From: Pseudonocardiaceae bacterium
Lineage (GTDB): Bacteria > Actinomycetota > Actinomycetes > Mycobacteriales > Pseudonocardiaceae
NCBI GenBank assembly: GCA_025937115.1
Contig: JAICSB010000219.1
Span: 1 to 5,970 of the forward strand
Reading direction: 5' to 3'
Length of the DNA stretch: 5,970 nucleotides
Shown here: positions 1 through 5,625 of the stretch, piece after piece
Layout of the letters: every line of letters starts with the position of its first letter
Position numbering within the stretch: the stretch's first letter is position 1
The notes under the pieces: generated by a model
The model's input: only the letters and a program-made list of their open reading frames with translations
Told to the model about the DNA's origin: nothing
Database searches by the model: none
Made by a program: the position numbers and the translations under genes

Positions 1-1533
1 CTGGACTATGTCGCCGACGTGGGTGATGGGTGGAACTCGACATACACCGTGGCCCGGCTGTTAGCCACCGAGGAAATCAAGCTCGACTGGGACGGTGAGA
101 CCCACGCCACTCAGCGGGGGCGGATTCTCGTCATGGGGGGCGACCAAGTGTACCCGGTGCCCAACGCCGCGGAGTACGAGAACCGCATGCTCGGTCCGTA
201 CCGTGCGGCCCTGCCGGGTGTTTCCGGCGAAGCTCCTGAGCTGTTCGCCATTCCGGGAAGCCACGACTGGTACGACGGACTGGTCAACTTCACCAGCGTC
301 TTCTGCCGCAACCACTGGATCGGTGGATGGAAAACGCGTCAGCGTCGGAGCTACTTCGCGCTCAAGCTTCCGAACCGCTGGTGGCTGTGGGGCATCGACA
401 TCCAGTTCGGGGCCTTCATCGACGAAGCCCAACTGCAGTACTTCGCTGACGTCGCCGTCGACCAGGTGCAGCCCGGGGACCGCATCATTTTGTGCATGGC
501 CAAGGAGGTCGAGAGCGGCAGGAAGCAGGCCGAGATCCATTCCGACCGGGATGTGGAGTACCTCGAGCGTGAGATCATCCAGCCCTGTGGCGCCCAGCTG
601 TTGCTGTACCTCAAGAGCGGGAAGCACTACTACGCCCGCTACGAAGAGGAGGATGGCGTTCGCCAGCACATCACCTCGGGCGGCGGCGGCGCCTTTTTGC
701 ATCCCACCCACAACCTCCCCGAGCGCATGGACCTCCCCGGAGCGCACGGAACCAGCGCCTACCGTAGAGCCGGCACGTATCCCGCACCGGCCGTATCAAA
801 ACGGCTGAGGAAGCGGATCTGGCTGCTTCCTGTCTACAACCTTCCCCTTGCCGCAGTGTTCGGCACCGTGCAGGTGTTGTTGGCGTTCATGCTGGGACTG
901 CATCTCGGAGACCGTCACGTCGCGCTCGGCCTCGGGGACTTGCTACTCGCTCTGTGGGAGAGTCCGACGTCCTTCCTGCTCAGCCTGCTCATGGTCGTGT
1001 CCTTGGCTGGGATGGTGCGTTTCGCGCACGACGCGAGTGGCGCCCGCCGATTTATGCTGGGAATGGTCCATTCGACGCTGCAGCTGGCGGGCGTGGCCGG
1101 AGTCATGATCGCCGCCTCGTGGCTGTCGTCTGCCTTCGGGCTTCGGGGGGTGTGGTCCTTAATTGCTTTCATCGGTCTGGTCGGCCTGGTGGGTGGTATC
1201 GGGGGAATGGTGGGGATGTCGGCCTACCTCTGGGCCACCAACTGCCTTGGCCTGCACGGAACCGAGGGGTACGCATCCCTGCACCATCAGGACCTGAAGC
1301 ATTTTCTCCGACTGCACATTCAGGCCGACGGCGTCCTGACGGTTTACCCGATAGGCATCGACCGAGTCGCCCGGAAGTGGACTCTATGCCCGGACGCGCC
1401 TGCACATGAGCCGTGGTTCGCCCCACAGGGCTCTGAACCCGAACCGCACCTCATTGAAAAGCCAATCGCGATCAGCGGTCATCCGAGCTCAGAAGACTCC
1501 GAGGCTGATCCACCACGTATACCGTCATCATAA
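1..1533 (+). CDS. Membrane-anchored metallophosphoesterase-like protein (5' end missing)
   Basis: The reading frame is open from base 1, so the true start lies upstream; the GTG at 19 falls inside a conserved motif and is not the start. 510 residues are visible (residue 1 = bases 1-3). Calcineurin-like phosphoesterase motifs appear in order: DVGDG (6-10), GGDQVYP (46-52, Asp48), a GNHD-type motif written GSHD (86-89) followed by WYDGL, and a late metal-site region KSGKHYYARY (205-214) followed by a Gly-rich stretch ending in LHPTH. About four hydrophobic segments follow (roughly 281-303, 323-341, 357-375, 385-410), then a soluble C-terminal domain containing FLRLHI and YPIGI. This layout matches a membrane-attached metallophosphoesterase family that I recall from actinomycetes. 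The substrate is unknown. Asn of GNHD is Ser here, and the usual G-[HD]-x-H reads SGKH, so activity may be reduced or lost. Leu codons TTA occur at 61-63 and 1159-1161. It is followed by a 278-base spacer and is probably not part of the sugar operon. Confidence 0.8.
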   Translation: MDYVADVGDGWNSTYTVARLLATEEIKLDWDGETHATQRGRILVMGGDQVYPVPNAAEYENRMLGPYRAALPGVSGEAPELFAIPGSHDWYDGLVNFTSVFCRNHWIGGWKTRQRRSYFALKLPNRWWLWGIDIQFGAFIDEAQLQYFADVAVDQVQPGDRIILCMAKEVESGRKQAEIHSDRDVEYLEREIIQPCGAQLLLYLKSGKHYYARYEEEDGVRQHITSGGGGAFLHPTHNLPERMDLPGAHGTSAYRRAGTYPAPAVSKRLRKRIWLLPVYNLPLAAVFGTVQVLLAFMLGLHLGDRHVALGLGDLLLALWESPTSFLLSLLMVVSLAGMVRFAHDASGARRFMLGMVHSTLQLAGVAGVMIAASWLSSAFGLRGVWSLIAFIGLVGLVGGIGGMVGMSAYLWATNCLGLHGTEGYASLHHQDLKHFLRLHIQADGVLTVYPIGIDRVARKWTLCPDAPAHEPWFAPQGSEPEPHLIEKPIAISGHPSSEDSEADPPRIPSS

Positions 1534-1540
1534 GGAAATC

Positions 1541-1570
1541 TTGTTCCCATGACAGGCCGCTCCATATAGT
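1541..1570 (+). promoter_or_regulatory. Candidate sigma-70-type promoter for the sugar operon
   Basis: TTGTTC at 1541-1546 and TATAGT at 1565-1570 are separated by 18 bases. The -10 box matches TATAAT at five of six positions; the -35 box keeps TTG. It lies directly after the phosphoesterase stop in an AT-richer patch, which suits the operon's start. Transcription would begin near 1577 and give a leader of about 235 bases before the kinase. The call rests on consensus matching only. Confidence 0.4.
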
Positions 1571-1572
1571 CG

Positions 1573-1589
1573 CGCCCGCTGTGGGCGGG
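1573..1589 (+). other. Weak GC-rich inverted repeat after the phosphoesterase gene
   Basis: CGCCC (1573-1577) can pair with GGGCG (1583-1587); alternatively CCCGC (1575-1579) can pair with GCGGG (1585-1589). The stem is only five base pairs and no T run follows, so it is a poor intrinsic terminator. It overlaps the predicted transcription start of the candidate promoter at 1541-1570 and may equally be part of the leader. Confidence 0.2.
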
Positions 1590-1606
1590 ACCGCCGCGAA
1601 GCACGC

Positions 1607-1654
1607 ACCGGACCTGCGGGATCGGGACACGACTGGTGGTGTCAGGTGCCCGGT
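1607..1654 (+). other. Imperfect stem-loop in the kinase leader
   Basis: The arm at 1607-1616 (ACCGG then ACCTG, contiguous) pairs with CAGGT at 1643-1647 and CCGGT at 1650-1654. That gives ten Watson-Crick pairs interrupted only by a two-base bulge at 1648-1649. Inside the loop, ACAC (1627-1630) can pair with GTGT (1639-1642). The element lies between the candidate promoter and the kinase. It could be a regulatory leader structure, but it matches no riboswitch class I recognise, and GC-rich DNA forms such stems by chance fairly often. Confidence 0.3.
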
Positions 1655-1674
1655 CCAGCCGGTATGTACTGGGC

Positions 1675-1806
1675 ATGGGCGACTCCGATACGCGCGAGCG
1701 TGACAGCCAGCGTGAGTACGAGACACACTGCCAGCTAAGCGATTCTTCCCGCCAGCTCGCCGAGCTGGAGTTGTCCCTGCGCCGCTGCGCTCGGTTCGGG
1801 TGGTGA
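1675..1806 (+). CDS. Possible small leader ORF, 43 residues, coupled to the kinase
   Basis: ATG at 1675 opens a 43-codon frame ending at TGA 1804-1806. The A of the stop is the first base of an in-frame ATG of the kinase gene (TGATG), a geometry typical of translational coupling. Third-position GC is about 81 percent (35 of 43 codons), which fits coding use here. The peptide is very hydrophilic: an Asp/Glu/Arg-rich first half (starting MGDSDTRERD) and a Leu/Arg-rich end that could form an amphipathic helix. There is no signal peptide and no recognised family. No good ribosome binding site precedes the ATG; in-frame GTG codons at 1636 and 1639 are alternative starts. It may be a genuine small protein, a leader peptide or chance. 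Confidence 0.25.
   Translation: MGDSDTRERDSQREYETHCQLSDSSRQLAELELSLRRCARFGW
1752..1768 (+). other. Perfect 7-bp hairpin ahead of the kinase start
   Basis: CCAGCTC (1752-1758) and GAGCTGG (1762-1768) form a perfect seven-pair stem with the three-base loop GCC. It ends 37 bases before the first kinase ATG and lies inside the possible small ORF, where it encodes Gln-Leu-Ala-Glu-Leu. No T run follows, so it is not a standard terminator. It may modulate translation of the kinase, or simply reflect codon choice. Confidence 0.3.
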
Positions 1807-1811
1807 TGTGC

Positions 1812-2792
1812 ATGTTTGTTGTCGTCGGGGAGGCGCTTGTCGACCTGGTCGGCCAGCGCGGAGGCCGGACGTTCGTCGCCCATCCGGGCGGTAGCCCGGC
1901 TAACGTCGCGCTCGGTCTGGCGCGGCTGGGTGTTCCGGTGACGCTCATGACGCGCCTCGGACACGACGAGCTCGGTGAGATTATTTTTGAGCATCTGCGG
2001 GCCAGTGGCGTCCGCGTTGACGGGGGTTCCGCTCAGGACACCTCGACCAGCCTCGCCATCGCGACGCTCGCCGCGGGTGTCGCATCCTACGACTTCCGGA
2101 TCGAATGGGACATGCCTGCCCTCGCGCCCCTGCCGATCGAGACCCGCTGCCTGCACACCGGTTCGCTGGCGACGGCCCTGCCGCCCGGCAACGTGAACGT
2201 CATGGACCTGGTCGAGCGGGAGCGCACGAGGGGTCGGGTGACGATTTCCTACGACCCGAATGTACGCCCGGCGCTGCTGGGTGACGCGGCGCGGGCGAGG
2301 GCGGGCATCGAGCGTCTGGTCGCCCTCTCCGACGTTGTCAAGGTCAGCGACGAAGACCTTCGGTGGCTCTATCCCGACCAGCCCGATGAGCTCGTGGCAC
2401 AGAACTGGCTGGGGTCAGGACCGGCCCTTGTGGTGGTGACCCGCGGTGGGATGGGGGTCTACGCCGTCTCCGCCGGCCTTGAGTTGCACCGACCGGCCGT
2501 GCCGATTGACCTGGTGGACACCGTCGGCGCGGGTGATTCGTTCACCTCCGGGCTTCTCGAGGCGCTGCACCGGGCCGATCTGATCGGCGGTCCGCGCCGC
2601 GCGGCGGTAGCGGCGATCGACGAGTCGACCCTGGCCAGCGTCGTGGAGGCGGCGACCCTGACCGCGGCGATCACATGTTCCCGGCCGGGTGCCAACCCGC
2701 CGACACGAGCGGAGATCGACGCGCTGCTCGCGGCCCGGGACTGCTCCAGCGACGCGACGGGCGCTGGACGTGGCCACTTGCCGACCGCCTGA
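1812..2792 (+). CDS. PfkB-family carbohydrate kinase, probable fructokinase
   Basis: This 326-residue protein has the normal length of the PfkB/ribokinase family. These cytoplasmic enzymes transfer phosphate from ATP to a sugar hydroxyl. Signatures run in order: GEALVDL (6-12, with the sugar-contacting Asp11), GGSPANVA (26-33, PfkB signature 1), YDPN in the middle of the protein, and DTVGAGDSF (236-244, signature 2: anion hole plus catalytic base Asp242). The GEALVDL, GGSPANVA and YDPN combination is most like fructokinases, but ribose, mannose, 2-keto-sugar or nucleoside specificity is not excluded. ATG 1812 gives the standard family N-terminus MFVVVGEA, with G-rich sequence at 1798-1805 as the likely ribosome binding site. 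ATG 1806 adds two residues and would overlap the small ORF's stop; GTG 1800 is also possible. A permease gene follows after 68 bases, suggesting the kinase traps sugar imported in free form. Confidence 0.88.
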   Translation: MFVVVGEALVDLVGQRGGRTFVAHPGGSPANVALGLARLGVPVTLMTRLGHDELGEIIFEHLRASGVRVDGGSAQDTSTSLAIATLAAGVASYDFRIEWDMPALAPLPIETRCLHTGSLATALPPGNVNVMDLVERERTRGRVTISYDPNVRPALLGDAARARAGIERLVALSDVVKVSDEDLRWLYPDQPDELVAQNWLGSGPALVVVTRGGMGVYAVSAGLELHRPAVPIDLVDTVGAGDSFTSGLLEALHRADLIGGPRRAAVAAIDESTLASVVEAATLTAAITCSRPGANPPTRAEIDALLAARDCSSDATGAGRGHLPTA

Positions 2793-2810
2793 GGTCCACC
2801 ACTGAGGGGT

Positions 2811-2844
2811 CCGCCACGGGACGTGACCCTGGCACGTCGGGCGG
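2811..2844 (+). promoter_or_regulatory. Stem-loop directly before the permease ribosome binding site
   Basis: GACGTG (2820-2825) and CACGTC (2833-2838) form a perfect six-pair inverted repeat around a seven-base spacer. Outside them CCGCC (2811-2815) pairs with GGCGG (2840-2844) across a 4-versus-1 internal loop, for 11 pairs in all. The structure ends two bases before the Shine-Dalgarno stretch of the permease. It could act in RNA by tuning ribosome access or protecting a transcript end. Alternatively GACGTG-N7-CACGTC could be a DNA operator for a dimeric repressor. No T run follows, so a terminator is unlikely. Confidence 0.45.
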
Positions 2845-2845
2845 C

Positions 2846-2854
2846 GAAGGGAGA
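2846..2854 (+). promoter_or_regulatory. Ribosome binding site fixing the permease start
   Basis: GAAGGGAGA ends six bases before ATG 2861 and closely resembles the Shine-Dalgarno consensus. It decides the start in favour of 2861 over longer in-frame options from 2675, which would run inside the kinase gene. Confidence 0.75.
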
Positions 2855-2860
2855 CCCGCA

Positions 2861-4222
2861 ATGAGCACAACGGAGCAGCCGGCGGGCGCAAGCCGGGCGA
2901 CCACTCAGCCAGACCGAACCATCTATCCGTTGGTCTACCAGAACATGATCGTGCTGTTCGCGGTTGTGATCTGCTGCTTCACCGCATGGGGAATCGCCGC
3001 GGACATGACCGCTCCCATGGTGGCGGCCTTCAAGCGAATCTTCACGATGAGCACGTTCCAGGCTTCGCTGGTGCAGTTTGCCTACTACGGGGCCTACTTC
3101 GCGCTCGCCCTTCCGGCGGCGTTCATCAATCAGCGGTTCGGCTACAAGATCGGGCTGTTGACCGGACTCGGCCTGGCGTCGCTGGGGGCCCTCTCCTTCT
3201 ACCCGGCCAGCAAGATCATGACATACTCCGTGTTCCTGGTGGCGCTGTTTGCCCTCGCTGCCGGGTTGTCGATTCTGGAGACGTCGGCAAATCCTTTTGT
3301 CATCTCGATGGGCCCGGAAGCCAACAGCACTCAGCGGCTGAACCTGGCGCAGGCGTTCAACCCGCTCGGCACCAATATCGGGGTGTTACTCGCCACCGTC
3401 CTCGTCCTGCCCAAGCTGAACTCGCCAATCGACCGTGCCTCGGTGACGCCCGAGCAGCTGCGCGCCATCCAGGCCGAGGAGCTGAAGGCGGTCATGGTGC
3501 CCTACATCGGGCTGGCCATCCTGCTGTTGGTGATCTGGGTCGCCATCGCGGTCCAAAAGGCTCCGACGATCCGGGAGGAATTTCCGCCGGCAAGCCCCAG
3601 CGTGGGGCCGCGCGGCGAGATCATTGGGCGGCTCTGGGGAAACCGACGCTATCGGTTCGGCGTCATCGCGCAGTTCTTCAACATCGCCGCCCAGGTGTGC
3701 ACCTGGACGTTCACGATCCAGTATGCCGAGCAGGCCCTCAACGGGAGCCTGGAGTTGGGCGGTTTCGTATTGCAGATCAGCCTGCTTGTTTTTCTCGGCT
3801 CCCGGTTCCTGATGACCTGGTTGATGGGGTATTTCCGGGCCACCGCGCTCATGGCGATGCTGGGCGGCCTGGCAGTGCTGCTGTGCAGCTATGCCATGTT
3901 CAGCCCGAACCTCAGTGGCGTCATCGCGGTGGCCGCACTGTCGTTTTGCCTGTCGCTGATGTTCCCCACCATCTACGGCGTCGCGTTGCGAGGGCTGGGG
4001 CCAGCAACCAAGTTCGGCGCGGCTGGTCTGGTCATGGCAATCGTCGGCGGCGCGTTGATGCCACTGGTCCAAGGGAAGGTCATCGACGCGACGAGCCCGG
4101 CATTTTCCTTCATCGTGCCGGCCGTCTGCTATGCGGTGGTGATGGCCTACGCGCTCTACGACCTCAAGGCGACACAACAGTTCGAGCACGGCGCGCCGGA
4201 GCCGGTGCCTGCCCATACCTGA
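2861..4222 (+). CDS. FHS-family MFS sugar permease, FucP-like sugar/H+ symporter
   Basis: This 453-residue protein has about 12 predicted membrane helices, a cytoplasmic N-terminal tail of roughly 25 residues rich in Ser, Thr and Ala, and a central hydrophilic loop near 232-257. It belongs to the fucose/galactose/glucose H+ symporter branch of the major facilitator superfamily. Compared from memory with E. coli FucP it aligns without gaps through the first half: TFQASLVQFAYYGAYF, then ETSANPF (Glu140 = FucP Glu135) and NLAQAFN (Gln164 and Asn167 = FucP Gln159 and Asn162). At the FucP Asn43/Asp46 positions it has Asp48 and Ala51. It should import a free monosaccharide with protons across the cytoplasmic membrane. 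The substrate is not certain: fructose fits the kinase next door, while family members also carry fucose, glucose, galactose, mannose or N-acetylhexosamines. One TTA codon lies at 3386-3388. The gap to the next gene is 56 bases. Confidence 0.87.
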   Translation: MSTTEQPAGASRATTQPDRTIYPLVYQNMIVLFAVVICCFTAWGIAADMTAPMVAAFKRIFTMSTFQASLVQFAYYGAYFALALPAAFINQRFGYKIGLLTGLGLASLGALSFYPASKIMTYSVFLVALFALAAGLSILETSANPFVISMGPEANSTQRLNLAQAFNPLGTNIGVLLATVLVLPKLNSPIDRASVTPEQLRAIQAEELKAVMVPYIGLAILLLVIWVAIAVQKAPTIREEFPPASPSVGPRGEIIGRLWGNRRYRFGVIAQFFNIAAQVCTWTFTIQYAEQALNGSLELGGFVLQISLLVFLGSRFLMTWLMGYFRATALMAMLGGLAVLLCSYAMFSPNLSGVIAVAALSFCLSLMFPTIYGVALRGLGPATKFGAAGLVMAIVGGALMPLVQGKVIDATSPAFSFIVPAVCYAVVMAYALYDLKATQQFEHGAPEPVPAHT

Positions 4223-4240
4223 CCAGCTGCCAGGCCCCGG
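4202..4240 (+). other. Stem-loop spanning the permease stop codon
   Basis: CCGGTGCCTG (4202-4211) pairs with CAGGCCCCGG (4231-4240) at nine of ten positions (one T-C mismatch), with a 19-base loop that contains the permease stop at 4220-4222. No T run follows. A structure here could stabilise or separate the transcript so that the binding-protein gene is expressed at a higher level than the permease, as is common in sugar uptake operons; that role is inferred. Confidence 0.35.
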
Positions 4241-4255
4241 TGTCATCACTATTCT
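4227..4255 (+). promoter_or_regulatory. Possible internal promoter for the binding-protein gene
   Basis: CTGCCA (4227-4232) and TATTCT (4250-4255) each match four of six consensus bases and are 17 bases apart. Transcription would start near 4262, just ahead of the ribosome binding site. The -35 box overlaps the stem-loop at 4202-4240, so both need not be functional. This is a consensus match only. Confidence 0.25.
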
Positions 4256-4265
4256 CGCCGTCCCT

Positions 4266-4271
4266 AGGAGG
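4266..4271 (+). promoter_or_regulatory. Consensus ribosome binding site fixing a GTG start
   Basis: AGGAGG, a full Shine-Dalgarno match, stands seven bases before GTG 4279. It fixes this GTG as the start even though the frame is open upstream as far as 2986. It is the strongest ribosome binding site in the window and fits a highly made binding protein. Confidence 0.85.
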
Positions 4272-4278
4272 ATCGACC

Positions 4279-5571
4279 GTGATTCGTAATCGCCGCTGCG
4301 GCCTGGCGGCCCTGGCTGCCGGCCTCGCGCTCCTGCTCGCCGGCTGCGGCGGGCCAGCCTCAACGGCTACCAGCGGTCCCACCCGGAACCTCGAGGTGCT
4401 GTCCTGGTGGACGTCAGGGTCAGAGCGCGCCGCGCTCAACGTACTGTTCGACGACTTCCGAACCGCCCACCCGGGCGTAGCCGTCCGCAACGCGGCGGTC
4501 GCTGGCGGCGGAGGCAGCAACGCACACGTCGTCCTGGCCAACCGCCTGCTCGGTGGTGATCCACCGGATGTGTGGCAGACCCACCCCGGGGCCTCCATCA
4601 AGCAGTACATCGACGCGGGACAGGTCGCCGACGTGAGCTCGATCTACCAGCGCGACAACCTGTCCTCGGCCATTCGCCAAGACCTGCGCCAAGCCGTCTC
4701 CAAGGACGGGAAGCAGTACGGCGTCTCCACCGGAGCGCACCGGATCAACATGCTGTGGTTCAACAAGAGGCTGCTGGACAAGGCAGCGGTCACGGTGCCG
4801 CCCGGCGGCTACACAGCCGATGCGCTGCTCACCGACCTGGCCAAGCTGAAGTCGGCAGGGGCGGTCCCGCTGTGCCTGGGCGCGAAGGACCCGTTTGCCC
4901 GCGCCGAGCTGTTCGAGAACACGCTGCTGGGTGTCATCGGCGCCGACGGATGGGCAAGCCTGACATCCGATCGGCTGAACTGGAACGGCCCGCAGGTCCG
5001 CCAGGCCTTGGGCCGGTTCGGCACGATGCTGGACTATGCCGATCCGGAAGCCGGCGCGTTGACCTGGGACCAGGCGACCAGAAAACTCGCCGCCGGCGAA
5101 TGTGCCTTCGAGAGCATGAACGACTCGGCGTACGGCGAACTCGTCGTGGACGGCGCCAAGGAAGGGACCGACTTCGGTTACGTGCCCTACCCCGGCACCG
5201 ACGACCTATTCCTGACCGTCGTCGACACCTTCGTCATGGCGAAGAACGCCAAGGACCCGCAGAACGCCCAGGCGTTCCTGGCAACGATCGGAACCGCCCC
5301 CACCCAGCTGGCGTTCAACAAACAGAAAGGTTCCGCGCCATTGCGAACCGACGTGGACGTCACATCATTGTCGCCGTACCAGCAGTCCGCGGCGAAAGCC
5401 TTCGCGCAAGACCCCGTCCTGCTGTCGATCACGCACGGTGAAGCAAAAAGCCCACAGTTCCAGCAGGGTTTCTACGACGCAATCGCGGCGTTCGCCCAGA
5501 GCAAGGACATCAACGTCTTCAACCGGGCCCTACTCGACGCCGTGAACCAGGTGCCGCCACCCCCGCACTGA
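4279..5571 (+). CDS. Sugar-binding lipoprotein of the glucose-binding (GtsA-like) type
   Basis: A 430-residue solute-binding protein of ABC family 1. The N-terminus is a lipoprotein signal: Arg-rich start, hydrophobic core and lipobox LAGC with the lipid-bearing Cys23, so it is anchored outside the cytoplasmic membrane. Landmarks: LSWWTSG (41-47), a Gly-rich turn GGGGSNA (76-82) followed by LGGDPPD, QTHPG (100-104), HRINMLWFN (154-162), MND (280-282, Asp282) and FNKQKGS (346-352, Lys350). From memory these follow the Thermus glucose-binding protein and Pseudomonas GtsA closely, so an aldohexose such as glucose or mannose is likely. The consensus MGDW I recall for relatives is MNDS here, so the pocket may differ. 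Cys199 and Cys275 may form a disulfide. No ABC permease or ATPase gene is adjacent in the window: the upstream neighbour is an MFS permease and the downstream one another lipoprotein. The start is GTG. Confidence 0.9.
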   Translation: MIRNRRCGLAALAAGLALLLAGCGGPASTATSGPTRNLEVLSWWTSGSERAALNVLFDDFRTAHPGVAVRNAAVAGGGGSNAHVVLANRLLGGDPPDVWQTHPGASIKQYIDAGQVADVSSIYQRDNLSSAIRQDLRQAVSKDGKQYGVSTGAHRINMLWFNKRLLDKAAVTVPPGGYTADALLTDLAKLKSAGAVPLCLGAKDPFARAELFENTLLGVIGADGWASLTSDRLNWNGPQVRQALGRFGTMLDYADPEAGALTWDQATRKLAAGECAFESMNDSAYGELVVDGAKEGTDFGYVPYPGTDDLFLTVVDTFVMAKNAKDPQNAQAFLATIGTAPTQLAFNKQKGSAPLRTDVDVTSLSPYQQSAAKAFAQDPVLLSITHGEAKSPQFQQGFYDAIAAFAQSKDINVFNRALLDAVNQVPPPPH

Positions 5572-5583
5572 GGCCGATCTAGC

Positions 5584-5589
5584 TATCAT
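5584..5589 (+). promoter_or_regulatory. Possible -10 box before the second lipoprotein gene
   Basis: TATCAT matches the -10 consensus at five of six positions in the short AT-richer spacer, 36 bases before the next ATG. No -35 box is seen at the right distance, so read-through from the sugar operon is equally likely. Confidence 0.15.
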
Positions 5590-5625
5590 GACCCACCGCT
5601 GAGGGACGGAGAAGCTCGGATCGCT

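Noticed and set aside
61..747. A 228-residue minus-strand frame opposite the phosphoesterase.
   Set aside because: The opposite strand carries clear phosphoesterase motifs in the same place, while this frame has no recognisable family.
1573..1589. Intrinsic terminator for the phosphoesterase gene.
   Set aside because: The stem is only five pairs and no T run follows; kept only as a weak inverted repeat.
1780..1811. A tRNA T-arm-like string (GGTTCGG) before the kinase.
   Set aside because: No acceptor, anticodon or D arm can be paired around it.
1472..2156. Two overlapping minus-strand frames of 158 and 225 residues covering the spacer.
   Set aside because: Both extend antisense into the real kinase gene, show Arg/Ser-rich low-complexity translation and no family motif; they are expected shadows of high-GC coding DNA.
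2675..2860. N-terminal extension of the permease into the kinase gene.
   Set aside because: It reads out of frame through kinase codons, has no similarity to FHS permeases, and a good ribosome site precedes ATG 2861.
2986..4278. The binding-protein frame is open for about 1.3 kb upstream of its GTG, suggesting a giant 861-residue protein.
   Set aside because: The upstream part runs in another frame through the permease gene and lacks family features. A consensus ribosome site and a lipoprotein signal peptide begin exactly at GTG 4279.
3386..4363. A 325-residue minus-strand frame opposite the permease.
   Set aside because: Its translation is rich in Arg, Gln and His without domains and mirrors the hydrophobic permease codons on the other strand.
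5588..5602. ATG 5588 as start of a gene after the binding protein.
   Set aside because: It meets a stop after four codons; ATG 5626 gives a complete lipoprotein signal peptide instead.
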